A stretch of DNA of 64,000 nt, from the NCBI RefSeq assembly GCF_006265095.1, contig NZ_VCNK01000006.1, positions 62,001-126,000 of the forward strand, in the 5' to 3' direction. The DNA comes from Phaeobacter sp. B1627. GTDB taxonomy: Bacteria > Pseudomonadota > Alphaproteobacteria > Rhodobacterales > Rhodobacteraceae. Numbering within the stretch: position 1 is the stretch's first letter; each line of letters opens with the position of its first letter. Positions 36,176-46,279 of this stretch are shown here, piece by piece. The notes under the pieces were generated by a model that did no database searches, was not told the origin of the DNA, and saw only the letters and a program-made list of their open reading frames with translations. A program made the translations under genes and the position numbers.

Positions 36176-38203
36176 GTGCGCATCTGGAGCGCCCTCGATG
36201 GATTGTTGCAAGCCCAGCGGGGACATCTGTTTCCCTGGGTTCCGGTCTTCTTCGGCCTGGGGATCTCATTTTACTTCATCCCCCCGCAGGAACCCGGCTT
36301 TTCGGTCTTTGCCGTGGTGCTGATGCTGACGAGCCTCCTGGGGCTTGTGGCGCGTCGCGGTGATGTGCTCGGACTTTGCGCGACGGCCCTGCTGCTGACG
36401 GGGATCGGGTTTTGCTACATGGGGGCCCGCGCGAATCTCGTGGCCGCGCCGGTGTTGAAATTCCGCTATTATGGCGCGGTCGAGGGGCAGGTGGTCAAGG
36501 TGGACCGCTCTGCTTCGGATGCCATGCGGATTACCCTGCGGCATGTCCGGCTGGATAATGTCGCGCCAGAGCGGACTCCGCATCGTGTCCGGCTGTCACT
36601 GTTTGATGGCGCGGCGCCTGCGCCCGGCGCCTGGGTGATGACAACAGCGCATCTGTCGCCGCCTCAAGGACCGGCAGAACCAGGCGGATTCGATTTCCGG
36701 CGCCACGCCTGGTTCCAGAAGCTGGGCGCGGTCGGCTACAGCCGCGTGCCTGTTCTGGAAACCGCAGCGCCGGGCAGGCTTCCGGTCGCAACGCTGCGGA
36801 TGCGGGTATCACGCTGGGTCCGGGAGGGGATGCCGGAGCGCACGGCAGGCGTGGCCGCCGCGCTTGTCACCGGTGATCGCGCGCATGTGCCGCGTCATGT
36901 GATCGAGGCCTTGAGGGCCAGTAACCTGGCGCATCTGCTTGCGATTTCGGGTTTGCACATGGGCCTGTTTGCCGGGCTTGTATTCGCCAGTTTGCGCCGC
37001 GGGCTTGCGCTTTGGCCGGCCGTCGCGCTGCGCTACCCGGTCAAGAAAATCTCCGCCTGCATCGCGCTCTGTTCGAGTTTCGGCTACCTGTTGCTCTCCG
37101 GAGCCAATGTCGCAACGGAACGCGCCTTTCTGATGGTTGCGATGGTCTTGATCGCGGTGGTGCTTGATCGCCGTGCGCTGTCGATACGTGCGGTCGCCCT
37201 TGCCGCCTGTCTTGTGCTGCTGCGACGTCCCGAAACCCTGTTAAGTGCCGGTTTCCAGATGAGTTTTGCGGCGACCCTCGCCCTGGTCGCGGCCTTTCAG
37301 ACCGTGCAGCCGTGGTTTGCGCCGGGGCAGTCCGGTGCGCTTGGCAGTGTCGGGCGCTGGATCGGCGCGCTGGTGTTGTCCTCACTCGTTGCAGGGTTGG
37401 CCACGGCGCCCTTTGGCGCGGCGAACTTCAATACGGTTTCGCACTACGGGTTGATCGCCAATCTCGTCGCGGTGCCGGTCATGGGGGCGGTGGTGGTGCC
37501 CGGTGCGGTTTTCGCGATTTGCCTGGCCCCGATCGGAGCCAGCGCCATCGGATTTTGGATCATGACGCTGGGACTGGACTGGATCCTGACGGTGGCAGAG
37601 ACGGTGTCATCCTGGCCGGGGGCCAAAGGCTTCGTGGTGGCTCCGGAGGCGTGGATCCTGCCGGTGCTTGTTCTTGGTGGGCTGGTCCTGCTGTTGTGGC
37701 AAGGGCGGCTTCGGGCGCTGGGGCTGATACCGGTTTGCGTGGCACTTGCCTTCTGGCCGGGGTCGCAGCGCCCGGACGTTCTGATCGCGGCCGATGGTGG
37801 AATTGTCGGGATACTGACCCCGGAGGGGCGCGCTGTGTCTCGTCCCAGCGGCAAGAGTTTTGTCGCGGGTGTCTGGTTGGAGAATGACGGCGATGGGGGG
37901 GATCAGGAAACAGCATTCAGTCGCTGGCAGGGAACAGCGAACAGCAAGGTTCAGGAAATGACCGCCGCGGGACACCACTTTGTTCACGCCATTGGAAAGA
38001 CGGGGGCCGCGCAACTCTCGGCACCCTGCCAGAGCGGGACGGTCATCATTTTGACGGTGGATGCGGAAATGCCCGAAGGCGACTGCATGGTGCTGTCGCC
38101 GAAGACGCTGCGCCGGACCGGCAGTGTCGCCTTCACCTCAGATGGGGGGATGGTGAAAAGTCGCGACGAGGCCCGGCTCCGACTATGGTCTGGCACCGGC
38201 TGA
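36176..38203 (+). CDS. comEC: ComEC/Rec2-family DNA uptake membrane protein
   Basis: Predicted inner-membrane channel for single-stranded DNA entry in transformation. The 675-residue protein has an N-terminal two-helix plus OB-like DUF4131 region (about 15-190), and the Competence domain with the signature LLAISGLHMGLFAG near residue 253, followed by several hydrophobic helices up to about 500. The C-terminal 150 residues resemble a degenerate metallo-beta-lactamase domain (DVLIAADGGIVGILTPEG) without its histidine cluster, as in other alphaproteobacteria. GTG 36176 is preferred (GGGAG seven bases upstream). Whether the host is naturally competent is unknown; GTA DNA uptake in R. capsulatus also uses ComEC. 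Confidence 0.88.
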   Translation: MRIWSALDGLLQAQRGHLFPWVPVFFGLGISFYFIPPQEPGFSVFAVVLMLTSLLGLVARRGDVLGLCATALLLTGIGFCYMGARANLVAAPVLKFRYYGAVEGQVVKVDRSASDAMRITLRHVRLDNVAPERTPHRVRLSLFDGAAPAPGAWVMTTAHLSPPQGPAEPGGFDFRRHAWFQKLGAVGYSRVPVLETAAPGRLPVATLRMRVSRWVREGMPERTAGVAAALVTGDRAHVPRHVIEALRASNLAHLLAISGLHMGLFAGLVFASLRRGLALWPAVALRYPVKKISACIALCSSFGYLLLSGANVATERAFLMVAMVLIAVVLDRRALSIRAVALAACLVLLRRPETLLSAGFQMSFAATLALVAAFQTVQPWFAPGQSGALGSVGRWIGALVLSSLVAGLATAPFGAANFNTVSHYGLIANLVAVPVMGAVVVPGAVFAICLAPIGASAIGFWIMTLGLDWILTVAETVSSWPGAKGFVVAPEAWILPVLVLGGLVLLLWQGRLRALGLIPVCVALAFWPGSQRPDVLIAADGGIVGILTPEGRAVSRPSGKSFVAGVWLENDGDGGDQETAFSRWQGTANSKVQEMTAAGHHFVHAIGKTGAAQLSAPCQSGTVIILTVDAEMPEGDCMVLSPKTLRRTGSVAFTSDGGMVKSRDEARLRLWSGTG

Positions 38204-38267
38204 GCTGGCTCGGCTCAGGCTCCCAACGGCCGCCGCCCCCTCTGCCGCATTTGATAGGATCCGAACC

Positions 38268-38345
38268 GGGACAGAGACCTGAACTGGGGACCTGAACCGG
38301 GACTGATATCCGCATAGGGGCCGGGAACTGGGTCCAAGAACTGGG
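38268..38345. repeat. Degenerate GAACYGGG repeats after comEC
   Basis: Five imperfect copies of GAACYGGG, mostly followed by (A/T)CC or CC (for example CCGAACCGGGAC, TGAACTGGGGACC, TGAACCGGGACT, GGAACTGGGTCC, AGAACTGGGCC) lie in about 75 bases immediately upstream of the first IS110 remnant. No coding potential. Confidence 0.6.
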
Positions 38346-38366
38346 CCTGAATTCTCCGACAATGGG

Positions 38367-38429
38367 ATGTACCGGCTGCTTCACCCAGCAGGTTCGGCTG
38401 TGTCTACGTCTGCAAGCAGGAGAAGTAGC
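38367..38429 (+). mobile_element. Left flank of the first IS110-family remnant
   Basis: Non-coding sequence just before the transposase start, including ATGTACCGGCTGCT (38367-38380), which recurs exactly upstream of the second IS110 remnant (40905-40918, opposite strand). In the IS110 group the non-coding end upstream of the recombinase can encode the bridge RNA. The element boundary is not determined. Confidence 0.4.
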
Positions 38430-39327
38430 ATGGAGAAGAAAACCTTCGATCAGCTGATGTCCATCGGGATCGACATCGGCAGGGATATGTTCCACCTCGT
38501 CGGGTCCGACCGGGATGGACGATTGGTGTTGCGCAAACAGATCAAGCGGTTGGCGCTGGTCGCGACATCCAGGACGTTGCCGCGATGCATCCTCGGGATG
38601 GACGCCTGCCTGAGCGCCCATTTGGTCAGTCGGACTCTGCGGGGCATGGGGTTCGAGCCGCGCCTCATCCCCGCGATCTACGTGCAGCCGTTCATCAAGG
38701 GGCAAAAGACGATTACAATGACGCCGAGGCCATCGCGGAGGCGGCGCTGCGTCCGAACCTGCTTATCGTGCCTGAGAAAAGCCAGGACCCGCTCGACCTG
38801 CAGGCCCTCCATCGGGCGCGGTCGCGTCTGGTGTCAGGCCGGACCGCGACAATCAACCAGATCCGTGCCTTCCTGATCGAACAGGGGATCACGGTGCGCA
38901 AGGGTTTGCGGGCCCTGAAGAACTCCTTCGAGGCCATCCCCGGAATCGGGCCGATGATCTCGACGGCCATGGTTGCAGCAATCGGCACAGGGGACGCATT
39001 CGGGCGAGGACGGGATTTCGCCGCATGGATCGGCCTGGTTCCCAGACAATGCAGCACGGGCGGGCGAACGGGGCTCGGCCGCATTTCCAAACGCGGCAGC
39101 CGATACCTGAGGATGCTCGTCGTCCAGGCCGCAAAGGTCATCTTGATGCGGGCTAATCGATGGCCGGACTTCAGCTTTGGTGATCGGCTGATCCGGCATC
39201 GGAAAGGCTGGACAGGAACAAGCTGGCCGTCGCACTGGCCAACAAGCGGGCACGCCTGGCCTGGAGCATTCTGAGGCACAGAACCGCGTTTGACGCACCA
39301 CGAGACGAGGTCGCCGCCGTCAACTGA
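38430..39327 (+). pseudogene. IS110-family transposase, frameshifted and internally deleted
   Basis: Begins intact with MEKKTFDQLMSIGIDIGRD after AGGAG, the N-terminal RuvC-like DEDD part of IS110 recombinases. A one-base loss near 38709-38712 breaks the frame inside what should read QKNDYNDAEAIAEA; the protein continues in the next frame to about 39200. It then shifts again so that the true C-terminus (NKLAVALANKRARLAW ... DEVAAVN) lies in the third frame, ending at 39327. The middle helical region that normally precedes PGIGP appears shortened: LKNSFE runs directly into AIPGIGPMIS, leaving about 299 residues against roughly 340-350 for relatives. The element is dead without a helper. Confidence 0.85.
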
Positions 39328-39755
39328 GCCGGGGTGACCCAAAGGAGTTCGCGACAGATCGAAAGCATGGAACGGAACAATCACGCCCCCAGAATCTGAC
39401 AGCCCTAACGGTCGTGATGGACCTTGCCGGTAGTGAGATCACGGCGCGTGCGTAACCCCAACTAGGCCACGACCCGCGAGTCCATCAACAGGCCGTGTGT
39501 GGACGCCCCGGTGAATGCAAGAAGTTTTTGGCAGGTATGAACATGTGGTCAGGTGCTGTCGTGTGTTCGGCCTCTGAATGTAGCTTTGACACGCCACGGG
39601 CCCGTATGGAGATGCGCGGATCAGGTCCAACTCGGATACGCGCGCTCTAAGGCGCACGGCCTGGTGCCTGGTTTCCCTGATCCCGTCTCATTGACCGTTT
39701 GTCCTTACTTCACCTCCGACCTTCTCACATGACCGGCAAAAGCCACCCTACTGGG
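39328..39755. other. Gap between the two IS110 remnants
   Basis: About 430 bases holding the right-hand, non-coding ends of the two convergent elements. I see no gene, no obvious inverted repeats and no target duplication. Confidence 0.35.
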
Positions 39756-40777
39756 TTAGGCGAAAGCCGGGTTCTTGTAATTCTCATTCTTCGTCATCAG
39801 AGCCCAGGCAATGCGTGCCAACTTGTTGGCCAGTGCGACGGTCACGAGCATCCTTGGTTTACGTGCCAGCATCTGCCCGAGCCAACCACTCTGATCCGCA
39901 CCCCGTCGAATGGCCCACCGCACGACAGATGCCGCACTGATGACAAGAAGGCGGCGCAGGTCGCGCTGGCCCATCTTCGACCTGCGTCCGATCCGTTCTT
40001 TGCCGCCCGATGAGAATTGCTTGGGCGTGAGCCCGGTCCAGGCGGCGAAGTCCCGCCCTTTGCTGAAAGTGCTTGGGTCTGGAGAGAGAGCGGTAAGGGC
40101 CATGGCCGTGATCGGCCCGATACCTGGGATCGTCATCAAGCGCTTTGCTGCTGGATCCTGCCGGGCACCAGCGCGTAGCTCAGCACCCAATTTGTCGATC
40201 TTGCCTGCAAGCATCTCGATATGATCCAAAAGCACTTGGGCATGGTTAATGACGGCGGCTGGCAGTTCTGTTTCTGGATGACTGATCGCGGCCTGTAACC
40301 GGTTGAGATGAACTGTGCCAGAAGGAGCTACCAGCCCGTATTCTGCCAGATGCCCACGCAGCGCATTAATCGTTTGGGTCTTCTGCCTTACGAGCAGGTC
40401 ACGGGTTCGCAGCGCCAAGCCTGATGCCTGTTTCTCCGCGCTCTTCACGGCGACAAAACGCATGGTGGGACGAGATGCCGCCTCAGCGATCGCTTCCGCA
40501 TCATTGGCATCGTTCTTCTGTCGTTTGACGTAAGGCTTCACGTAGATCGGTGGGATCATCTTAACGGTATGCCCAAGCTATCCGATCTCGCGCCCCCAAA
40601 GATGAGAACTGGCACACGCCTCCATGGCCACGGTGCAAGTCGGAATGCCAGTCAGTAGAGACAGCAGCTTTGACCGCCGTACCTTCTTGCTGAATACGGG
40701 CCTGCCATCGGCTGTAGCTCCGTGAACTTGGAATAGTTTTTTGCCAGATCTACGCCGACTACGCTAATCTCTTCCAT
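39756..40777 (-). pseudogene. IS110-family transposase, second type, frameshift plus amber stop
   Basis: A different IS110-family recombinase from its neighbour. It starts MEEISVVGVDLAKN after a GAGGAGGAG site, then a one-base loss at the A6 run (40735-40740) shifts the frame. The continuing frame reads LFQVHGATADGRPVFSKK and on to GREIG, a TAG stop, then LGHTVKMIPPIYVKPYVK. From 40559 the frame is open through KNDANDAEAIAEA, PGIGPITAMALTAL and the WTGLTPKQFSSGGKERIG C-terminal domain to the stop at 39756. Total coding span about 340 residues, so the element is full length but carries two disabling changes. The 3' part alone lacks the first catalytic acidic residues. Confidence 0.87.
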
Positions 40778-41061
40778 GGACGTCTCCTCCTCAACATGGT
40801 GATCACACCACCAGTCTGGCACATCGATGCCGTCGGAGGGGCGTCCACCCCATCGGATACATATGAGCGATTTCCAAAATCGTGCCAAATTCTCGATTGC
40901 GAACAGCAGCCGGTACATACATGTCAAGGGTCGGTTTGTTCCGGACGGCAGCTGGCCTTCACCAGCCCCGAAACAGCGCCGCGAGATTAAACTTGCCCTG
41001 CGCTATTCAGCTCCTACGACCTACAGTCATAGCCAATCAGTCCCGGATCAATAAGTGCGGA
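40778..41061 (-). mobile_element. Upstream flank of the second IS110 remnant
   Basis: About 284 bases between the transposase start and lexA. It includes AGCAGCCGGTACAT (40905-40918), the reverse complement of the 14-base sequence beside the first remnant. The element's outer end should lie here; a bridge-RNA gene would be expected if it is of the IS110 (not IS1111) subgroup. No boundaries are visible by eye. Confidence 0.4.
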
Positions 41062-41808
41062 TCAATATGTGCGGATCAGGCCAACAAGGCGCCCCTGCAC
41101 TTCGACCTTGCTTTCAGGGTAAACCCGGTTCGGGTAGGCCGGGTTGGCGGCCTGCAGTTCGATGGAATTGCCCCTCCGATGATAATATTTCAGCGTCGCC
41201 TCGTGCCCCTCGACCAGAGCCACGACGATTTCGCCATTGTCGGCAACGCCGCTTTCGCGCACGACGACCACGTCACCGTCATTGATGCCGGCCTCAATCA
41301 TCGAGTCGCCTCGCACCTCAAGCGCATAGTGCTGTCCGGAGCTGGACAGCATTGCGTTCGGAACCGCGATATGCGCCGAGGCCTGATTGATGGCTTCGAT
41401 CGGAACACCGGCTGCTATACGACCGACAATGGCCAGCTCTGTGACGCCAGTATTCGGGACCGATTTCGGGGCGGTGTGTTTCGGGTCGGTCTCCGGTGTG
41501 CCCGGCGCGTCTGACAGGTCGGACCGGCCCCCATCAATCACCTGCGGCCGAAATCCGTTGTCGCCAGCCGCGCGGCCGGGCAGCGTGCCGAGGCTCTCCG
41601 GCAGACGGATAATTTCAATCGCGCGGGCCCGATGGGCGAGGCGCCGGATGAAACCGCGTTCTTCGAGGGCGGTAATCAACCGGTGGATGCCGGATTTCGA
41701 ACGCAGATCCAACGCAATCTTCATTTCATCAAAGCTGGGCGGCACGCCGTCCTTTTGCAGGCGCTTGTGAATAAATTCCAGCAATTGCAATTGCTTCTTG
41801 GTCAGCAT
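41062..41808 (-). CDS. lexA: SOS repressor LexA
   Basis: Represses DNA-damage genes and is inactivated by RecA-stimulated self-cleavage. The 248-residue protein has an N-terminal winged helix ([40 protein letters not shown]), a linker, the Ala133-Gly134 cleavage site ([11 protein letters not shown]), and the peptidase dyad Ser169 ([10 protein letters not shown]) and Lys207 (ATLKYYHR). The linker is somewhat long. Start MLTKKQ is conserved; an upstream in-frame extension covers the promoter. A GTTC-N7-GTTC SOS box lies 35-49 bases upstream, so autoregulation is expected. Confidence 0.96.
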   Translation of the reverse strand: MLTKKQLQLLEFIHKRLQKDGVPPSFDEMKIALDLRSKSGIHRLITALEERGFIRRLAHRARAIEIIRLPESLGTLPGRAAGDNGFRPQVIDGGRSDLSDAPGTPETDPKHTAPKSVPNTGVTELAIVGRIAAGVPIEAINQASAHIAVPNAMLSSSGQHYALEVRGDSMIEAGINDGDVVVVRESGVADNGEIVVALVEGHEATLKYYHRRGNSIELQAANPAYPNRVYPESKVEVQGRLVGLIRTY

Positions 41809-41842
41809 TGAACGGGCCCCTTCGGATGATACCTGTGACTTT

Positions 41843-41857
41843 GTTCTAGTCATGTTC
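41843..41857. promoter_or_regulatory. LexA (SOS) box upstream of lexA
   Basis: GTTCTAGTCATGTTC fits the alphaproteobacterial SOS box GTTC-N7-GTTC exactly and lies 35 bases before the lexA start codon. Confidence 0.85.
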
Positions 41858-41935
41858 CCGTTTTGTGTCAACAGGGCCGCCCGATAGGAGAACACAAAAT
41901 TCACCAACATGGCGCTTTTGCGCCGGGCCGCTCAC

Positions 41936-43108
41936 CTAGAGCGTGAGATATTCAACGGTGTCTCCGGGGTTTGCTGCAGGCGCGTGGGGCGGTCGCAGGA
42001 TCAAGGCCTCTGCCTGCGCCAGAACCGACAACAGCGAGCTGTCCTGACTGTCAAACGGCTGCAGCGCGCCGTTCGACCAAAAGCCGCGCATATAATGGGC
42101 GCGTGGGCCGTTTTCAGGCAGCGCAATGGCCAGTGGCGCCCGCGACATCGCGTCGGGGTCTGATGGCAGCCCGAGCAGGGCGCGGACCATCGGGACGACA
42201 AAGAGGCGGCCGCAGACCATGGCAGAGACCGGATTTCCCGGCAGACCCACCATCGCGCCATGGCGGAACCTGCCCGCCATCAGCGGCTTACCCGGGCGCA
42301 TGGCGACCTTGTAGAAGGACCGCTCCAGTCCGAGTTCCTGCGCGACCGCGGCCACCAGATCGTGATCTCCGACCGATGCGCCGCCGATGGTGACCACCAG
42401 ATCCGCGTCCCCTGCGAAGTCAAAGGCTTGCCTGAGAGAGGATTTGGTATCGCGTGCGATCGGCAGCATCCGGACCTCAGCACCGTGAGAGTCCAGCATG
42501 GCCTTGAGACCGAAGGTGTTGGAGACGATGATCTGATCGGGGCCGGGGGTGTCACCGGGCATGACCAGTTCGTCGCCGGTGGACATCAGCGCGACCACCG
42601 GACGGCGGCGGACGGGCACCTCTGCGATATTCATCGCCGCCAGGAGTGCCACATCGGCAGCGCGCAGAAGATGCGGCGCGCTGACCTCTTGGCCGACAGA
42701 AAAATCACTTCCGAGCGGGCGGATATGCGTCGCGCCATCCGGGGCATCGACAAGCGTGATCAGGTCGCCGGTGCGGCTGACATCTTCCTGGATGACAACG
42801 TAGCTTGCCCCCTCGGGCACCGGAGCGCCGGTAAAGATGCGCACCGCCTGACCGGCGCCAACCCGGCCCGGATAGCCGTGACCGGCGGCAGCTTCGCCGA
42901 TGACCTTGAACATGGCGTGCTGTTCAACCTCGGCCGCATTCACCGCGTAGCCGTCCATGGCAGAGGCGTCAAAGGGGGGCTGGTCGCGCCGGGCGATCAC
43001 CGATTGTGCAAGCACGCGCCCGGCGGCCTCGGCCAGGGGAACGGTCTCGATCCCGGTCGGGGAGACCAGGTGCAGCAGGGCCGCGCGGGCCTCTGCCACC
43101 GGGATCAT
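41936..43108 (-). CDS. moeA: Molybdopterin molybdenumtransferase MoeA
   Basis: Inserts molybdate into adenylylated molybdopterin in cofactor synthesis. The 390-residue protein shows the family blocks [47 protein letters not shown], and [13 protein letters not shown] in order. Its start overlaps the moaC stop by four bases (ATGA), so both are translated from one transcript. It belongs to the trpC-moaC-moeA run typical of Rhodobacteraceae. Confidence 0.95.
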   Translation of the reverse strand: MIPVAEARAALLHLVSPTGIETVPLAEAAGRVLAQSVIARRDQPPFDASAMDGYAVNAAEVEQHAMFKVIGEAAAGHGYPGRVGAGQAVRIFTGAPVPEGASYVVIQEDVSRTGDLITLVDAPDGATHIRPLGSDFSVGQEVSAPHLLRAADVALLAAMNIAEVPVRRRPVVALMSTGDELVMPGDTPGPDQIIVSNTFGLKAMLDSHGAEVRMLPIARDTKSSLRQAFDFAGDADLVVTIGGASVGDHDLVAAVAQELGLERSFYKVAMRPGKPLMAGRFRHGAMVGLPGNPVSAMVCGRLFVVPMVRALLGLPSDPDAMSRAPLAIALPENGPRAHYMRGFWSNGALQPFDSQDSSLLSVLAQAEALILRPPHAPAANPGDTVEYLTL

Positions 43109-43581
43109 GGGGCCGCCTCGTAGCGTCCTGATTTCCCGCCATCCTTGAGCACAACACGAATGCCGCCGATCTCCATCGCCTTGTCTACGGCCTTTGCCAT
43201 GTCATAGACGGTCAGGCAGGCGGTCGCCACAGCCGTCAGCGCCTCCATCTCGACGCCGGTCTGGCCGGTGGTTTTCACCGTGCCTGCAACCCGGATGCCG
43301 GGCAGGTCGGGATCAAGGGTCAGCTCTACCGCGACCTTGGTGATCGGCAGGGGGTGGCACAGGGGGATCAGCTCGGCCGTCTTCTTTGCGCCCATGATCC
43401 CGGCCAGACGCGCCACCGAGAGAACATCTCCCTTTTTGGCCCGGCCTTCGGAAATGGTGGCAAAGGTCGCCTGCGCCATGGTGATATGACCCTCGGCCAC
43501 CGCGATGCGGGAGGTCACGGGTTTGTCGGAGACGTCCACCATATGGGCGTCGCCCTTCTGGTCAAAATGAGTAAGCGACAT
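43105..43581 (-). CDS. moaC: Cyclic pyranopterin monophosphate synthase MoaC
   Basis: Acts with MoaA to form cyclic pyranopterin monophosphate from GTP in molybdenum cofactor synthesis. The 158-residue protein contains [18 protein letters not shown] and the [21 protein letters not shown] active-site region with conserved lysine in DMAKAVDK. Start [10 protein letters not shown] gives the family length; GGAGAACCCGA lies before it. It follows trpC by 13 bases and overlaps moeA. Confidence 0.95.
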   Translation of the reverse strand: MSLTHFDQKGDAHMVDVSDKPVTSRIAVAEGHITMAQATFATISEGRAKKGDVLSVARLAGIMGAKKTAELIPLCHPLPITKVAVELTLDPDLPGIRVAGTVKTTGQTGVEMEALTAVATACLTVYDMAKAVDKAMEIGGIRVVLKDGGKSGRYEAAP

Positions 43582-43594
43582 TTCGGGTTCTCCG

Positions 43595-44407
43595 TTACAT
43601 GGCGCCGGGAACGAGTGGATTGGCCAGCAGATCGCGGGTAGCTCTGGCGACATCCTCCTGACGCATCAGGCTTTCGCCGATCAGAAAACTGCGCGCACCG
43701 TAGCGGGCCATATCCGCCAGATCCGCCGGAGTGGACAGGCCGCTTTCGCAGACGATGGAGCGGTCGGGCGGCACCAGCCGGGACAATGTCCGCGTCGTAT
43801 CCAGAGTTGTTTCAAAGGTCTTCAGGTTGCGGTTGTTGATCCCCATCAGCGGAGATTTCAGATGGCAGGCCCGCTCCAGCTCGGCCTCGTCGTGGACTTC
43901 CAGCAGTACATCCATGCCCCATTCCGTCGCGCAGTGCTCCAGTTCCGCGGCCTGTTCGTCGCTCACCGACGCGAGGATGATCAGGATGCAGTCAGCCCCC
44001 AGCGCCCTGGCCTCTGCGACCTGATAGGGATCATACATGAAATCCTTGCGCAGGGCCGGCAGATCACAGGCCGCGCGGGCCTCGACCAGAAAATCCTTGG
44101 CGCCCTGAAAACTGGGCGTGTCAGTCAGCACCGAAAGACAGGTGGCGCCGCCCTCGGCATAGGCGCGAGCCAGTTCGGCGGGATTGAAATCCTCACGGAT
44201 CAGCCCTTTGGAGGGGCTGGCCTTCTTGATTTCCGCGATCAGACCATAGCCCTCGTGGGTGGCCTGGATCAGACGTTCCGCGAATCCCCGGACGGGATCG
44301 GCCGCGCGGGCTTCGTCCTCGACATCGCTGAGCGGTTTGACAGCTTTGTCGGCGGCAATTTCCTCAAGCTTGTAGGCCTTGATCTTGTCCAGAATGGTGT
44401 CAGACAT
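43595..44407 (-). CDS. trpC: Indole-3-glycerol phosphate synthase
   Basis: Closes the indole ring in tryptophan synthesis. The 270-residue TIM-barrel protein has the signatures [12 protein letters not shown] (catalytic lysine), [25 protein letters not shown] and [12 protein letters not shown]. Its start lies inside the end of ung, so translation is coupled; ATG 44407 is eight bases from GGAG and is slightly preferred over the adjacent ATG at 44410. Confidence 0.95.
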   Translation of the reverse strand: MSDTILDKIKAYKLEEIAADKAVKPLSDVEDEARAADPVRGFAERLIQATHEGYGLIAEIKKASPSKGLIREDFNPAELARAYAEGGATCLSVLTDTPSFQGAKDFLVEARAACDLPALRKDFMYDPYQVAEARALGADCILIILASVSDEQAAELEHCATEWGMDVLLEVHDEAELERACHLKSPLMGINNRNLKTFETTLDTTRTLSRLVPPDRSIVCESGLSTPADLADMARYGARSFLIGESLMRQEDVARATRDLLANPLVPGAM

Positions 44408-45101
44408 CATTTGGGCTCCTTGTTGTTGCCCGTGGGGCTGTCCATGTGATGGGGGGCTCGCCGCGCGCGGCCAGCCAGGTGTTGATGGTCGAAAACGGCC
44501 GCGACCCGAAAAAGCCGCGCCGGGCCGACAGCGGCGAGGGATGGGCGGTCTCTATAATCAGGTGATCGCCGGGACGGATGTGTTTGGCAAGGGCCTGTGC
44601 CTGTTTTCCCCACAGAACATAGGCCGTCGGGCGGCGTGAGCTATGGTCGAGCACCTGATGCGCTAGCTCCTGCCATCCCAGCGACTTGTGGCCATTCGCC
44701 TCGCCTGCGGGGACACTCAGCACGGTGTTCAGCAGTAAAACGCCCTGCCGTGCCCAGGGGCGCAGATCGCCGGTATCGGGGCAGGCGCCGAGGTCCGCCT
44801 GCAGCTCCTTGTAGATATTGCGCAGCGACCGGGGCAGGGGGCTGACCTCGGGGTCCACGGAAAACGCAAGCCCATGGGCATGGCCCGGGGTGGGATAGGG
44901 ATCCTGTCCGAGGATCACAACCCGGGTGGCCTCGGGCGGCGTCAGGGCCAGCGCCGTAAAGCGCTGCGGGGCGGGCGGCAGGATCTGGCGCGGATCGCCC
45001 GCCAGCGCGGTCCGGATGGCCGGCAGATCCGCGCTGAAGAACGGCAGGTCGGCCCAGCCTGCGGGCATATCGGGGATGTGATCCGCTGGTTCGGAAAGCA
45101 C
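44400..45101 (-). CDS. ung: Uracil-DNA glycosylase (family 1)
   Basis: Removes uracil from DNA. The 233-residue protein has the catalytic water-activating motif [17 protein letters not shown] (Asp67) and the second motif [18 protein letters not shown] with the catalytic histidine. A GTG start at 45101 follows GGGGAG. It sits between trpD and trpC and overlaps trpC, an unusual guest in a tryptophan operon, though it is probably simply carried by the same transcript. Confidence 0.94.
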   Translation of the reverse strand: MLSEPADHIPDMPAGWADLPFFSADLPAIRTALAGDPRQILPPAPQRFTALALTPPEATRVVILGQDPYPTPGHAHGLAFSVDPEVSPLPRSLRNIYKELQADLGACPDTGDLRPWARQGVLLLNTVLSVPAGEANGHKSLGWQELAHQVLDHSSRRPTAYVLWGKQAQALAKHIRPGDHLIIETAHPSPLSARRGFFGSRPFSTINTWLAARGEPPITWTAPRATTRSPNDV

Positions 45102-45256
45102 GGAGATCTCCCCTTTCTAGGCTCGGTTCGGCAGGGTGGACAGGGGCAGTCGCGCGAGGGTCCCGCAGGCCCTATCAGTGAGGCCCGGATCCTGCGCGAT
45201 CCGTTCCGGAACGGACGCCCGCGCGGGCCCTGTCTGAACCGTGTCGCTCGATGCCA

Positions 45257-46279
45257 TTATGCCGCTCCGGAGGTGATCCGGGCGACGGCCTTTACCTTTG
45301 CAAGAGCCGCACCGCTATCGATGCTTTCGGCCGCTTTCTCTGCGCCTTCGCGCAGCGAGGAGACGGTGCCTGCGACGACCTGGGCGGCGGCTGAATTCAG
45401 CAGGACCGCATCCCTGTAGGCCGAGGGTGCTCCGTCCAGCAGCGCCCGCATCGCCTCCGCATTGACCGCGGGCGTGCCGCCGAGGATCGCCTCGAAGGGG
45501 TGCACGGGCAGGCCTGCTTCTTCGGGGTGGAGCTCGAAATCGGACAGGCAGCCGTCTTCGTTCACCGCCGAGACCCAGGACACACCGGTGATGGTCAGCT
45601 CATCCGTGCCATCGGACCCGTGCACGAGCCAGGCCTTCTCGGTCCCGAGCTGCCGGAGTGTCTCCGCCATGGGGCGGATCAGATCCCGGGTGAACGCACC
45701 AGTCAGCTGTCGCGTGACGCCAGCGGGATTGGTCAGCGGGCCGAGGATGTTGAAAATCGTGCGGGTGCCCAGCTCTTGCCGGGTCGGCATCACATGGGCG
45801 ATCGCGGGATGATGCATCGGCGCCATCATAAAGCCGATGCCGCAGGCGTTCAGCGATTTCTCAACCACGTCCGGGCCGACCATGACCTGAATGCCCATTT
45901 CCGTCAGCGCATCGGCGGCACCGGATTTCGACGACAGGTTGCGGTTGCCGTGTTTGGCAACCGGCACCCCGGTTCCGGCCACCACAAAGGCCGTCGCGGT
46001 GGAAATATTCAGGGTCCCCTTGCCGTCTCCGCCGGTGCCGACAATATCCATGGCCCCCGCAGGCGCTGTGACCTTGTGGCATTTGGACCGCATCACGGCG
46101 GCAGCGGCGGCATATTCATCCACCGTCTCGCCACGGGTCCGCAAGGCCATCAGGAAGCCGCCGATCTGGCTTGGCGTTGCCTCGCCATTGAACAGGGCGG
46201 AAAAGGCGGTTTCGGCTTCGTTTCGGGTCAGGGCGCGGTCTGCGGCCACACCGATGAGTGGCTTGAATTCAGTGCTCAT
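45257..46279 (-). CDS. trpD: Anthranilate phosphoribosyltransferase
   Basis: Joins anthranilate to phosphoribosyl pyrophosphate. The 340-residue protein has the PRPP-binding [21 protein letters not shown] and the [19 protein letters not shown] loop, with [14 protein letters not shown], all family hallmarks. It overlaps the trpG stop by four bases, indicating coupled translation. Confidence 0.95.
   Translation of the reverse strand: MSTEFKPLIGVAADRALTRNEAETAFSALFNGEATPSQIGGFLMALRTRGETVDEYAAAAAVMRSKCHKVTAPAGAMDIVGTGGDGKGTLNISTATAFVVAGTGVPVAKHGNRNLSSKSGAADALTEMGIQVMVGPDVVEKSLNACGIGFMMAPMHHPAIAHVMPTRQELGTRTIFNILGPLTNPAGVTRQLTGAFTRDLIRPMAETLRQLGTEKAWLVHGSDGTDELTITGVSWVSAVNEDGCLSDFELHPEEAGLPVHPFEAILGGTPAVNAEAMRALLDGAPSAYRDAVLLNSAAAQVVAGTVSSLREGAEKAAESIDSGAALAKVKAVARITSGAA

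Noticed and set aside
40559-40777. Programmed -1 frameshifting of the second IS110 transposase
   Set aside because: The -1 frame meets an amber stop 45 codons later, so even efficient slippage would not give a full protein; simple decay is likelier (still listed as a low-interest check).
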